A stretch of 13,457 bases of DNA, from the NCBI GenBank assembly GCA_900544725.1, contig UQWK01000053.1, positions 1 through 13,457 on the forward strand, read 5' to 3'. The number at the start of each line of letters is the position of its first letter. The first letter of the stretch is position 1. This stretch comes from an uncultured Collinsella sp. (lineage in GTDB: Bacteria > Actinomycetota > Coriobacteriia > Coriobacteriales > Coriobacteriaceae). The position numbers and the translations under genes were made by a program. Shown piece by piece: positions 1 through 5,788 of the stretch. Under the pieces are notes generated by a model, which had not been told where the DNA came from, ran no database searches, and worked only from the letters and a program-made list of their open reading frames with translations.

Positions 1-502
1 CCGGCAGGTCCAGCTCGTAGTGCCAGCCCTCCTGCTCAAAAATGGTGGGCTTGGTGTAGATGGCCGGGTTGAACACCGCGTCCAGGTACACGTCCATCAG
101 GTTGTACAGGTCCTGCTCGTTGGTGGTGGCAACGGGGTAGATGGTCTTATCGGGGTAGGTCATGGCGTTGAGGAACGTCTGCATGGAGCTCTTGATCAGG
201 TCGACGAACGGCTCCTTGACGGGAAACTTGGCCGACCCGCACAGCACCGAGTGCTCAAGAATATGGAACACGCCGGTGGAATCGGCCGGCGGTGTCTTAA
301 AGCCAATGGCGAAGGCCTTGTTCTCGTCGTCGCACGCCAGGTACAGCAGGCGCGCGCCCGAGGCAGTGTGGCGTAGCACGTAGGCGTCCGAGTCGAGCTC
401 GGGCACAGCCTCGCAGCGCTCGACGACAAAGCCGTGACAAGTAGTACCGGGAACCAGCAGCGCGGCAGCGGCAGCGCGTGGATCGGTTGAAGAAGTGGAC
501 AT
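1..502 (-). CDS. M16C-family zinc metallopeptidase (insulinase/PreP-like), N-terminal part, runs off left edge
   Basis: The reverse strand from an ATG at 502 stays open to the window edge for 167 codons. The protein carries the inverted zinc motif HxxEH at residues 80-84 (His80, Glu83, His84), preceded by TPPADSTGVF and followed by SVLCGSAKFPVKEPF and TFLNAMTYPDKTIYPVA. These blocks are typical of the M16C branch (presequence protease-like, about 950-1000 residues), so only the catalytic N-terminal lobe is present. Family members degrade short peptides inside a two-lobed chamber; His and Glu of this motif bind zinc and activate water. No signal peptide is seen, so a cytoplasmic peptidase is likely. 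An AAAGGAG ribosome binding site lies just upstream (about 510-516 on the plus strand), which supports this start. It is transcribed away from the PTS locus and is probably unrelated to it. Confidence 0.9.
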   Translation of the reverse strand, partial: MSTSSTDPRAAAAALLVPGTTCHGFVVERCEAVPELDSDAYVLRHTASGARLLYLACDDENKAFAIGFKTPPADSTGVFHILEHSVLCGSAKFPVKEPFVDLIKSSMQTFLNAMTYPDKTIYPVATTNEQDLYNLMDVYLDAVFNPAIYTKPTIFEQEGWHYELDLP

Positions 503-554
503 ATGCAGTCTCCTTTGACGCCCCAGCGGGGGCGAATCGAGTCGAATCCTCGAG

Positions 555-585
555 AGTATACCCATATGGGGCCGCGGCTCTGCAA
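555..585 (-). promoter_or_regulatory. possible promoter for the M16C peptidase gene
   Basis: On the minus strand TATACT (plus positions 555-560) is a good -10 match, with TTGCAG (580-585) as a -35-like hexamer. The 19-nt spacer is longer than optimal, so the call is tentative. It would place the start of transcription about 45 bases upstream of the ATG at 502. Confidence 0.3.
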
Positions 586-782
586 CGAACTGGAGACGAT
601 GTGGGTGGACTAGCCTAACTAGGTTGATAACGAATGCCGCGGGTAGCCGCTGCACCCCGCTAAAGTGAAATAACACCCCGTTTACCGAATCATTTAGGAA
701 ATATATGGACTCCTAAAAAGTTCTAATACAATATAAGTCATCTATCTATAAACTGCTGATTCCTTGCAAAGGTATGGTTGAT

Positions 783-1487
783 ATGGTTGAAGTAAATAGC
801 GTTATCCCCCTGTACAAACAGATTGTCCGTGCGCTTTCTGATTCGATCGCCAACGGCACGTATCGCCCGGGAGATAAGCTTCCGACCGAGGCGGAGCTTA
901 TCGAGCAATTTGGCGTGAGCCGAATAACGGTTCGCTCCGCAATTAAAGAAATGGAAGATGCTGGACTTGTTGAGAGGGCCCGCGGCAAGGGTACGTTCGT
1001 TTCGTCGGACACACAGATGTATGCCGCGGACGACCGTGAGAGCTTTACCCATTCGTGCCAGCTTGCGGGCAAACAGGCGTCTACCAGGGTTCTCGAAATG
1101 GGCTGGGACTTCCCAAGCCTGCGAGACGCGAAGTTCCTGGGCGTAGACGATACCCAAAAGGTATTGCGTAGTCGTCGTCTGCGCCTTGTGGATGGCAAGC
1201 CCACGATGCTGGAAACCAATAGCTATTCCGCTGCGCTTTCTTTTTTGGAGCACGAATCCCTCGATGATTCGCTGATGGCGGTACTCGATCGCCAGGGGAT
1301 CAAGATGGGCCCCAACACGCGTACGCTCGAGGTCTGCTATGCGAGCGAGCTCGAGGCGGCATATCTTAACGTGGAGCTGGACTCTTCGCTGCTTCTGTTT
1401 GTCGATAGACGTTATGCTCCAAGCGGCGAGCCGCTCTTCATCTCCCGTCAGGTGTACTGCACCGAGCGACTGAAGTTCTATCTGTAA
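783..1487 (+). CDS. GntR-family regulator with UTRA ligand domain (HutC/FrlR-like)
   Basis: A 234-residue transcription factor. Residues about 8-74 form the GntR winged helix, with the classic PLYKQI opening, KLPTEAEL, the recognition helix SRITVRSAIKEM and the wing RGKGTF. Residues about 90-232 fit a UTRA effector domain, which in this family binds phosphorylated sugars or related metabolites. The start at ATG 783 is preferred over ATG 774 because AAAGG at 768-772 is 10 bases from the former and only 1 base from the latter. It opens the PTS/deglycase locus and is the obvious local regulator. FrlR, which controls fructoselysine genes in E. coli and Bacillus, belongs to the same family, whereas the Salmonella gfr operon uses a sigma-54 activator. 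The effector is inferred to be the phosphorylated fructosamine, not shown. Confidence 0.92.
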   Translation: MVEVNSVIPLYKQIVRALSDSIANGTYRPGDKLPTEAELIEQFGVSRITVRSAIKEMEDAGLVERARGKGTFVSSDTQMYAADDRESFTHSCQLAGKQASTRVLEMGWDFPSLRDAKFLGVDDTQKVLRSRRLRLVDGKPTMLETNSYSAALSFLEHESLDDSLMAVLDRQGIKMGPNTRTLEVCYASELEAAYLNVELDSSLLLFVDRRYAPSGEPLFISRQVYCTERLKFYL

Positions 1488-1494
1488 GCAAGGG

Positions 1495-1526
1495 CGGCCG
1501 TTCTGTAAAAGGAGCGGCCGTTTTAC
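1495..1526 (+). terminator. possible weak terminator after the GntR gene
   Basis: CGGCCG occurs at 1495-1500 and 1515-1520 and is self-complementary, giving a 6-bp stem followed by TTTT. A competing pairing, GTAAAA (1505-1510) with TTTTAC (1521-1526), is also possible. Either would partly separate the regulator from the PTS genes. Confidence 0.4.
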
Positions 1527-1594
1527 CGACCAATTGTTACCGTTCGCGGAATTAGAGAATTAACGCACCGAAAAAAGGAAATTGCTTATATACT

Positions 1595-1612
1595 TTGTTA
1601 TGACAATATAGT
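1595..1612 (+). promoter_or_regulatory. candidate operator/promoter region before PTS IIA
   Basis: The AT-rich stretch before IIA contains the imperfect dyad TTGT-TATG-ACAA (1595-1606) and a -10-like TATAGT (1607-1612). TTGCTT at 1582-1587 could be a -35, although the 19-nt spacing is long. A related string, with ACAATATA in common, lies before the gntR gene at 729-736. That is compatible with shared control by the GntR protein, but the match is short. Confidence 0.3.
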
Positions 1613-1636
1613 ACGTCTTATTGATATTGGAGAACT

Positions 1637-2056
1637 ATGAATAAGATATTGCTAGCGAGTCATGGTTATCTCGCCCAAGGTATGAAGAGCTCTCTCGAGA
1701 TCCTGATGGGCGCCAACGACCGAATCGAGTGTCTGTGCGCCTATGTCGATGACGACACGAGGGATGTCGCAGCGCTTATCGATGCTTGGATGGAGTCAAA
1801 GGATCCGGCCGACACGTGGTTTGTCGTAACTGACATCTTTGGCGGTTCCGTAAACAACGAATTCATTCAGAGACAGACCGCCGGATCGTTTACGTTGATC
1901 ACGGGAATGAACTTGCCGCTGCTGGTGGAAATGGCTACACAGCTGGACTCCCTGGATGCGGACAAGGCCAAAGCCGCGGTCGAGGGATCACGTTCGTTTA
2001 TCATGCTTTGTGAGGCGGCGGACATGCTTGCCGATGTCGAAGAAGAAGAGTTCTAG
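1637..2056 (+). CDS. PTS system mannose/fructose/sorbose-family IIA component
   Basis: A 139-residue cytoplasmic phosphocarrier. The N-terminus KILLASHGYLAQGM is the family signature, and His9 in SHG is the expected phosphorylation site that accepts phosphate from HPr. It is followed by the EIIA-Man core, including the segment VVTDIFGGSVNN around residues 61-72. The length matches a free-standing IIA domain rather than an IIAB fusion. GGAG at 1629-1632 serves as RBS. IIB follows 62 bases later, so the two are probably cotranscribed. The order and the deglycase downstream resemble gfrA of the Salmonella glucoselysine/fructoselysine system. Substrate assignment comes from that context, not from this protein. 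Confidence 0.93.
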   Translation: MNKILLASHGYLAQGMKSSLEILMGANDRIECLCAYVDDDTRDVAALIDAWMESKDPADTWFVVTDIFGGSVNNEFIQRQTAGSFTLITGMNLPLLVEMATQLDSLDADKAKAAVEGSRSFIMLCEAADMLADVEEEEF

Positions 2057-2118
2057 CTCAAGCTTCAACGAATAATTCAACCCCGTCATTACCTTTATTA
2101 CGTGTGGAGATGATTTTG

Positions 2119-2592
2119 ATGATTAAGCTTACGAGGGTCGATTACCGATTGATTCACGGCCAGGTCGCCATGTCTTGGACGCATGCGCTGGATGTCGATT
2201 GCATCCTGTGTGCCAGCGATGCCGTGGCAAAAGACGACATGAGAAAAGCTGCTTTGAGGCTAGCTCGTCCCAACGGCGTGAAGCTCGTCATAAAAGACGT
2301 AAACGCGGCCATCGAGGCACTCAACAGCGGCGTCACCGACAAGTATTCGCTGTTTATCATTGTCGAGACGATCGAGGATGCCTATCGCCTTGCTAAGGGT
2401 TGCAAAGACATCAAGGAGATCAATTTGGGCGGAACTCGAAAGTCTCCCGAGACCACGCTTCATCCGACCCCCGCGATCTTTGCGACCGAAACCGATGCCG
2501 AGCATATCCAAGAGCTTGTGAACGATGGCGTGGTTATCGAAATCCGTCAGGTCCCCAATGACTCAAAGGTATTTGCCAAGGACGTTTTCTAG
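2119..2592 (+). CDS. PTS system mannose/fructose/sorbose-family IIB component
   Basis: A 157-residue IIB protein. Residues 4-17 (LTRVDYRLIHGQVA) contain the conserved phospho-acceptor His13 in RLIHGQ, which takes phosphate from IIA and passes it to the sugar bound by IIC/IID. Further family blocks are NGVKLVIKDV and INLGGTR, and the C-terminus VVIEIRQVPNDSK also fits. ATG 2119 is chosen because GTGGAGA at 2104-2110 is the ribosome binding site; a GTG at 2104 would place the start inside that site. A strong terminator follows 51 bases after the stop, so IIA and IIB form a unit separate from IIC and IID. That split is unusual for a mannose-family PTS. Confidence 0.93.
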   Translation: MIKLTRVDYRLIHGQVAMSWTHALDVDCILCASDAVAKDDMRKAALRLARPNGVKLVIKDVNAAIEALNSGVTDKYSLFIIVETIEDAYRLAKGCKDIKEINLGGTRKSPETTLHPTPAIFATETDAEHIQELVNDGVVIEIRQVPNDSKVFAKDVF

Positions 2593-2643
2593 CCGGAAAT
2601 ATGCCATTGTCTAGCATTTATTAACCAGGTCCTCCTTTCTTAT

Positions 2644-2674
2644 GCCCGCCGATTATTTGATCGGCGGGCTTTTT
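2644..2674 (+). terminator. strong intrinsic terminator after PTS IIB
   Basis: A perfect 10-bp stem, GCCCGCCGAT (2644-2653) with ATCGGCGGGC (2660-2669), has a 6-nt loop and is followed directly by TTTTT. It ends the IIA-IIB transcript before the deglycase gene. Confidence 0.93.
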
Positions 2675-2708
2675 ATTAAAGAAAAATCAAAAAAATCTGA
2701 AATAGTTC

Positions 2709-2739
2709 TTGCATAGTTAGTTATATAAAGTATTATAAC
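2709..2739 (+). promoter_or_regulatory. promoter of the deglycase gene with an overlapping inverted repeat
   Basis: TTGCAT (2709-2714) and TATTAT (2731-2736) with a 16-nt spacer make a good sigma-70-type promoter. The inverted repeat GTTATA (2720-2725) / TATAAC (2734-2739), with an 8-nt centre, straddles the -10 box. That is where a repressor would block polymerase, so it is a candidate operator for the local GntR protein. Confidence 0.55.
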
Positions 2740-2745
2740 GTCATG

Positions 2746-2766
2746 GGATGAATGAAGGGTTCATCC
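2746..2766 (+). other. 5' UTR hairpin before the deglycase gene
   Basis: GGATGAA (2746-2752) pairs perfectly with TTCATCC (2760-2766) around a 7-nt loop. It would lie at or very near the 5' end of the mRNA made from the promoter at 2709. A terminal stem of this kind often protects a transcript from 5'-end-dependent decay; that role is inferred. Confidence 0.45.
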
Positions 2767-2786
2767 AAGTGAGTTAGGAGTAAGGG

Positions 2787-3821
2787 ATGTTCAATTTCGA
2801 TGAGCCTCGTTACGAGAAGGTTGTGAGCGATGCCCTCGCTCTCCGTCCTCAGATTGAGGCTGCCGTGGACAAGGTCTGCGAGCAGGGCTATTCCAACATC
2901 TTCTTCATCGGCTGCGGCGGCACCTGGGCCCACACGCTCCCGATGAAGTACTGGGTCGAGACCACCACGGCCGACGTCGACGTCCACTGCGAGATCGCCG
3001 CCGAGTTCCTCGCGTGCCCGCCCAAGGCCTTCAACAAGGACTCGGTCTGCGTCTTCTCCACCCGCACCGGCACCACCCCCGAGATCATCGAGGCCGCCAA
3101 GTTCTGCCAGGAGCAGGGCGCCCGCACGCTGATGTACGTCTCCAACGACAACACCCCGGCCACCGAGTACGCCGATTACAAGTTCTTCAGCTTCGCCGAG
3201 GACGACGTCCTGTGCGAGGCCATCTACACCTACCAGATCACGCTGGTCGCCCGCTTCCTCAAGAACGCCGGCGCCTTCCCCAAGTACGACACCTTCATGG
3301 AGGAGTTCGGCAACATCGCCCCGTACCTCATCAAGGCCAAGGACGCCCAGGACGAGCGCTGCGCCGCCATGGCCGAGGACTTCAAGGACACCGACTACCA
3401 CATGGTGATCGGCTCCGGCATGCTCTGGGGCGAGGCCTACGACTACGCCATGTGCATCCTCGAGGAGATGCAGTGGATCAAGACCAAGTCCATCCACGCC
3501 GCCGAGTTCTTCCACGGCACCATCGAGCTGTGCGAGGAGGGCACGAGCCTCATCATGCTCTACGGCGAGGACGACACCCGCAAGCTCATGGACCGCGTGG
3601 ACAACTTCACCCACATGCTCGCCGACGAGAAGGGCGTCAACGTCCGCGTGAACAAGTTCGACACCGCCGAGGTCGAGCTGCCGTTCAGCGACCCCGAGTT
3701 CCGCAAGATCGTCTCCCCGATGGTCACCTACACCATCACCGAGCGCCTGAGCTGCCATCTCGAGCACGTCCGCAACCACCCGCTCACCACGCGTCGCTAC
3801 TATCACCAGATGAACTACTAA
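2787..3821 (+). CDS. SIS-domain fructosamine-6-phosphate deglycase (FrlB/GfrE/GfrF-like)
   Basis: A 344-residue cytoplasmic protein with two SIS (sugar isomerase) folds. The first has IGCGGTWAHT (residues 41-50) and FSTRTGTTPE (90-99), the phosphosugar-binding serine/threonine loop. Glu227 and His243 (HAAEFFHG) are 16 residues apart, as are the catalytic Glu and His of GlmS and of the deglycases FrlB and FraB. The C-terminal RRYY also resembles FrlB. Such enzymes cleave fructoselysine-6-phosphate or glucoselysine-6-phosphate into glucose-6-phosphate and the free amine. Placement among mannose-family PTS genes supports a GfrE/F-type role; the exact substrate is open. AGGAG at 2776-2780 is the RBS. 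From about codon 26 nearly every codon ends in G or C, far more than in neighbouring genes, a sign of high expression. A GlmS-like isomerase fragment is the main alternative. Confidence 0.85.
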   Translation: MFNFDEPRYEKVVSDALALRPQIEAAVDKVCEQGYSNIFFIGCGGTWAHTLPMKYWVETTTADVDVHCEIAAEFLACPPKAFNKDSVCVFSTRTGTTPEIIEAAKFCQEQGARTLMYVSNDNTPATEYADYKFFSFAEDDVLCEAIYTYQITLVARFLKNAGAFPKYDTFMEEFGNIAPYLIKAKDAQDERCAAMAEDFKDTDYHMVIGSGMLWGEAYDYAMCILEEMQWIKTKSIHAAEFFHGTIELCEEGTSLIMLYGEDDTRKLMDRVDNFTHMLADEKGVNVRVNKFDTAEVELPFSDPEFRKIVSPMVTYTITERLSCHLEHVRNHPLTTRRYYHQMNY

Positions 3822-3842
3822 TCCTCTCAAATTGCTGCTGTT

Positions 3843-3881
3843 GCCTGCAGGCGAGCTGTTCTGAACGTCTCGCCTGCAGGC
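3843..3881 (+). terminator. 13-bp intercistronic hairpin between deglycase and IIC (attenuator or partial terminator)
   Basis: GCCTGCAGGCGAG (3843-3855) and CTCGCCTGCAGGC (3869-3881) are exact reverse complements around a 13-nt loop. The following TTATTT is only a modest U-tract, so read-through into IIC and IID is likely. No convincing separate promoter is visible before IIC. The hairpin would protect the deglycase mRNA 3' end and lower expression of the membrane genes. Confidence 0.7.
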
Positions 3882-3902
3882 TTATTTCTGGGGTTAATCA
3901 GA

Positions 3903-3940
3903 ATAGTTGCCCAGTACCTCCTAGTTGCGCTGGTCGCATT
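3903..3940 (+). other. out-of-frame coding remnant of the first membrane helix of PTS IIC
   Basis: Read from 3903 (frame offset from the rest of IIC), this stretch encodes IVAQYLLVALVA, a hydrophobic helix of the type expected at the start of mannose-family IIC proteins, where a QxxLVxLVA-like helix precedes the RPLxxxxxVGLILGD block. No ATG, GTG or TTG precedes it in this frame; only ATA 3903 or CTG 3888 could serve. Adding one base near 3938 would join it in frame to the downstream MASMDEQ. Confidence 0.6.
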
Positions 3941-4675
3941 ATGGCGTCTATGGATGAGCAAGCATTTGGCATTACGATGCTTGGTCGTCCGCTGTTTACG
4001 AGCCTGTTTGTCGGCTTGATCCTTGGCGATGTCCAGCAGGGAGTTATCGTCGGCGCTGCTTTGGAGTCCATGTTCATGGGCGCCATCATGGTCGGCGCGG
4101 CGGTTCCTCCCGAGGTCTATGCCTCCGGCGTGCTTGGCTGCGCGTTTGCCGTCATTACGGGTACGGGCACGGCAACTGCCGTCGCGCTCGCCCTTCCCGT
4201 CTCCGTCTTCCTTCAGGTGTGGCGCAACTTCTGCTACGCCGTTCCGGGTGCCTTTGCCTGCAAGAAGATTGAGACCGCTCTGGCAAATCGCGATCTTGCC
4301 AAGGCGAATCTGTACCATCTGACCATCGTGCCTCTGTCGATTGGCATTCCGTCTGCACTGCTGGTGTTTGGCTCGCTGTTCTTTGGTGCCGACCTCATCA
4401 ACAATGCGCTCAACGCGATTCCGCAGTTTGTGATGGACGGCCTCAACGTTGCATCCGGCGTCATGGTCTGCATCGGCTTCGCACTTCTTATCAGGACCAT
4501 GGGCGATAACAAGCTTCTTCCCTGGCTGTTCCTGGGATTCATTATGGTCATCTACCTCAAGATGGACGTTGTCGGTGTCGCCGCAGCTGCCATTTGCGTC
4601 GCGCTGCTCCTGGCCTTCCGCGAGGGCTCGTCCGGTCCGCAGGCGGTTGCTGCAGATGAAGAGGAGGACTTCTAA
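3941..4675 (+). CDS. PTS system mannose/fructose/sorbose-family IIC permease, N-terminus disrupted
   Basis: The intact portion is 244 residues from ATG 3941 (a second in-frame ATG is at 3950). It has RPLFTSLFVGLILGD at 16-30, then LESMFMGAIMVGAAVPPEVY, the IIC family core that helps form the sugar channel with IID, then several hydrophobic helices and an acidic tail EEEDF. Normal IIC proteins (about 250-270 residues) begin with one more helix. Here that helix is coded just upstream in another frame, and ATG 3941 has no recognisable RBS. So either the gene carries a one-base loss around 3936-3941 plus a lost start codon, or the sequence has errors there. If real, the permease may be inactive. 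The stop overlaps the IID start (TAATG). Confidence 0.85.
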   Translation: MASMDEQAFGITMLGRPLFTSLFVGLILGDVQQGVIVGAALESMFMGAIMVGAAVPPEVYASGVLGCAFAVITGTGTATAVALALPVSVFLQVWRNFCYAVPGAFACKKIETALANRDLAKANLYHLTIVPLSIGIPSALLVFGSLFFGADLINNALNAIPQFVMDGLNVASGVMVCIGFALLIRTMGDNKLLPWLFLGFIMVIYLKMDVVGVAAAAICVALLLAFREGSSGPQAVAADEEEDF

Positions 4676-5523
4676 TGGCTACCCAGAACACCGACCTCAA
4701 AGAGGCCAAGAAGGATGCGGTTATGACTCCCGATATGTATCGGAGCATGTTCCTTCGCCAGTTTACGAGCCAGTGCTCGCAGTCGTACGACAAGATGATG
4801 GCAATGGGCTTCATGTACACCATTCAGAAGCCCCTGCGAAAGATCTATCCCAACGACGACGATTACTATGCGGCGCTCGATCGCCATACCGAGTTCTTTA
4901 ACATCACGCCTCATGTGCTTCCGTTTGTAGCCGGCCTAACGGTTTCGATGGAAGAGCAGGCGGCTGCCGATAAGAACTTCGACACGTCCTCGATTAACGC
5001 CATGAAGGTCGGCCTCATGGGACCGCTTTCCGGCATTGGCGATTCGTTCTACTGGGGAACGTTCCGCGTGGTTGCCGCCGGCATTGGTATCGGCATCGCT
5101 TCGACGGGCAACCCGCTCGGCCCCATCGTGTACGCGCTCATCTACTCCGTGATTAACCTTGCAACGCGTATCGTCGCCGCCCATCTGGGATACGACCTGG
5201 GAACCAAGTTCCTGCAGCAGTCCGAAGAGAACAACCTCATGTCTCGCATGACGCATGCAGCCGGTGTCCTCGGAATGACTGTTATCGGCGCCATGATTGC
5301 GGCACAAGTCTCACTGTCCACTGCTTTAACCTTTGACGTGGGTGGTTCGGAGATTGTCCTGCAGGATCTGTTCGATTCGATCTTCCCCGGTCTGCTGCCC
5401 TTGCTGGCAACGTTCGCTTGCGTTGCCCTGTACAAAAAGGGCGTCAAGACCATTTGGATTATTATTGGTATCTTCGCGATCTGCATCATCGGAACGGGCT
5501 TGGGAGTGTTCGCGGCGGCGTAA
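4675..5523 (+). CDS. PTS system mannose/fructose/sorbose-family IID component
   Basis: A 282-residue membrane partner of IIC. The N-terminal part is cytoplasmic, with FFNITPHVLPFVAGLTVSME around residues 77-96 corresponding to the family NTHP..PFI.G...ALE block. KVGLMGPLSGIGDSFYWGT (about 105-123) is the IID signature. Hydrophobic segments follow, and the C-terminus is a helix ending GLGVFAAA. The start overlaps the IIC stop by one base (TAATG), with GAGGAGG inside the IIC 3' end as RBS, so translation is coupled. If IIC translation really is disrupted, IID output may fall too. A strong terminator ends the transcript. The IID reading frame itself shows no damage, which argues against old decay of the locus. 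Confidence 0.95.
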   Translation: MATQNTDLKEAKKDAVMTPDMYRSMFLRQFTSQCSQSYDKMMAMGFMYTIQKPLRKIYPNDDDYYAALDRHTEFFNITPHVLPFVAGLTVSMEEQAAADKNFDTSSINAMKVGLMGPLSGIGDSFYWGTFRVVAAGIGIGIASTGNPLGPIVYALIYSVINLATRIVAAHLGYDLGTKFLQQSEENNLMSRMTHAAGVLGMTVIGAMIAAQVSLSTALTFDVGGSEIVLQDLFDSIFPGLLPLLATFACVALYKKGVKTIWIIIGIFAICIIGTGLGVFAAA

Positions 5524-5568
5524 TGTTGACTGCTATGCTCGCGCGTTGGATAACTAACTGACCGTTTG

Positions 5569-5606
5569 AAAACGGGGTTCGGCGTAAGGCCGGCCCCGTT
5601 TTTTAT
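5569..5606 (+). terminator. strong intrinsic terminator at the end of the PTS locus
   Basis: AAAACGGGG (5569-5577) pairs with CCCCGTTTT (5594-5602), with an inner CGGC/GCCG stem and a run of six T from 5599. It closes the deglycase-IIC-IID unit. Confidence 0.93.
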
Positions 5607-5655
5607 TTGAGGGATTTTCCGGCCGTCCAATAGTCCAGGTCCATGCATCACTCAC

Positions 5656-5727
5656 ATATCTCTCATCTCTCATTCATCACTAATACGAGAGATAACAGAA
5701 AGATGAGAGATAATTACGAGAGATAAC
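5656..5727. repeat. cluster of five GAGAGATA-type repeats, three direct and two inverted
   Basis: GAGAGATAA occurs at 5687-5695, 5705-5713 and 5718-5726. The complement TATCTCTC occurs at 5657-5664 and a near copy, ATCTCTCAT, at 5665-5673. TACGAGAGATAAC is repeated exactly at 5684-5696 and 5715-5727, 31 bp (about three helical turns) apart. TATCTCTCATCT (5657-5668) and AGATGAGAGATA (5701-5712) form a perfect 12-bp inverted repeat. The cluster sits just before the AlbA_2 gene and is probably its operator region. Confidence 0.8.
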
Positions 5728-5788
5728 TGAGAGACGAAGGAAATCTATTCGCGGCATTCTTCGCAGAACCGAGCGAAAGGACGTGCAG

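Noticed and set aside
2733..3830. 365-codon open frame on the minus strand opposite the deglycase
   Set aside because: It mirrors a gene whose third codon positions are nearly all G or C, which removes stops on the other strand. Its product is a low-complexity Val/Leu/Gly/Glu string with no RBS.
3014..3940. Long upstream extension of the IIC frame through the deglycase gene
   Set aside because: The product is Arg/Pro/His/Gly rich and is an out-of-frame reading of the deglycase. Only the part from 3941 has IIC features.
3930..3945. Programmed -1 ribosomal frameshift joining the two IIC frames
   Set aside because: There is no X XXY YYZ slippery heptamer at the junction, and the upstream frame lacks a start codon, so a mutation or sequence error is simpler.
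5142..5651. 169-codon minus-strand frame opposite IID
   Set aside because: It spans the IID terminator and the end of a well-supported gene and has no recognisable features.
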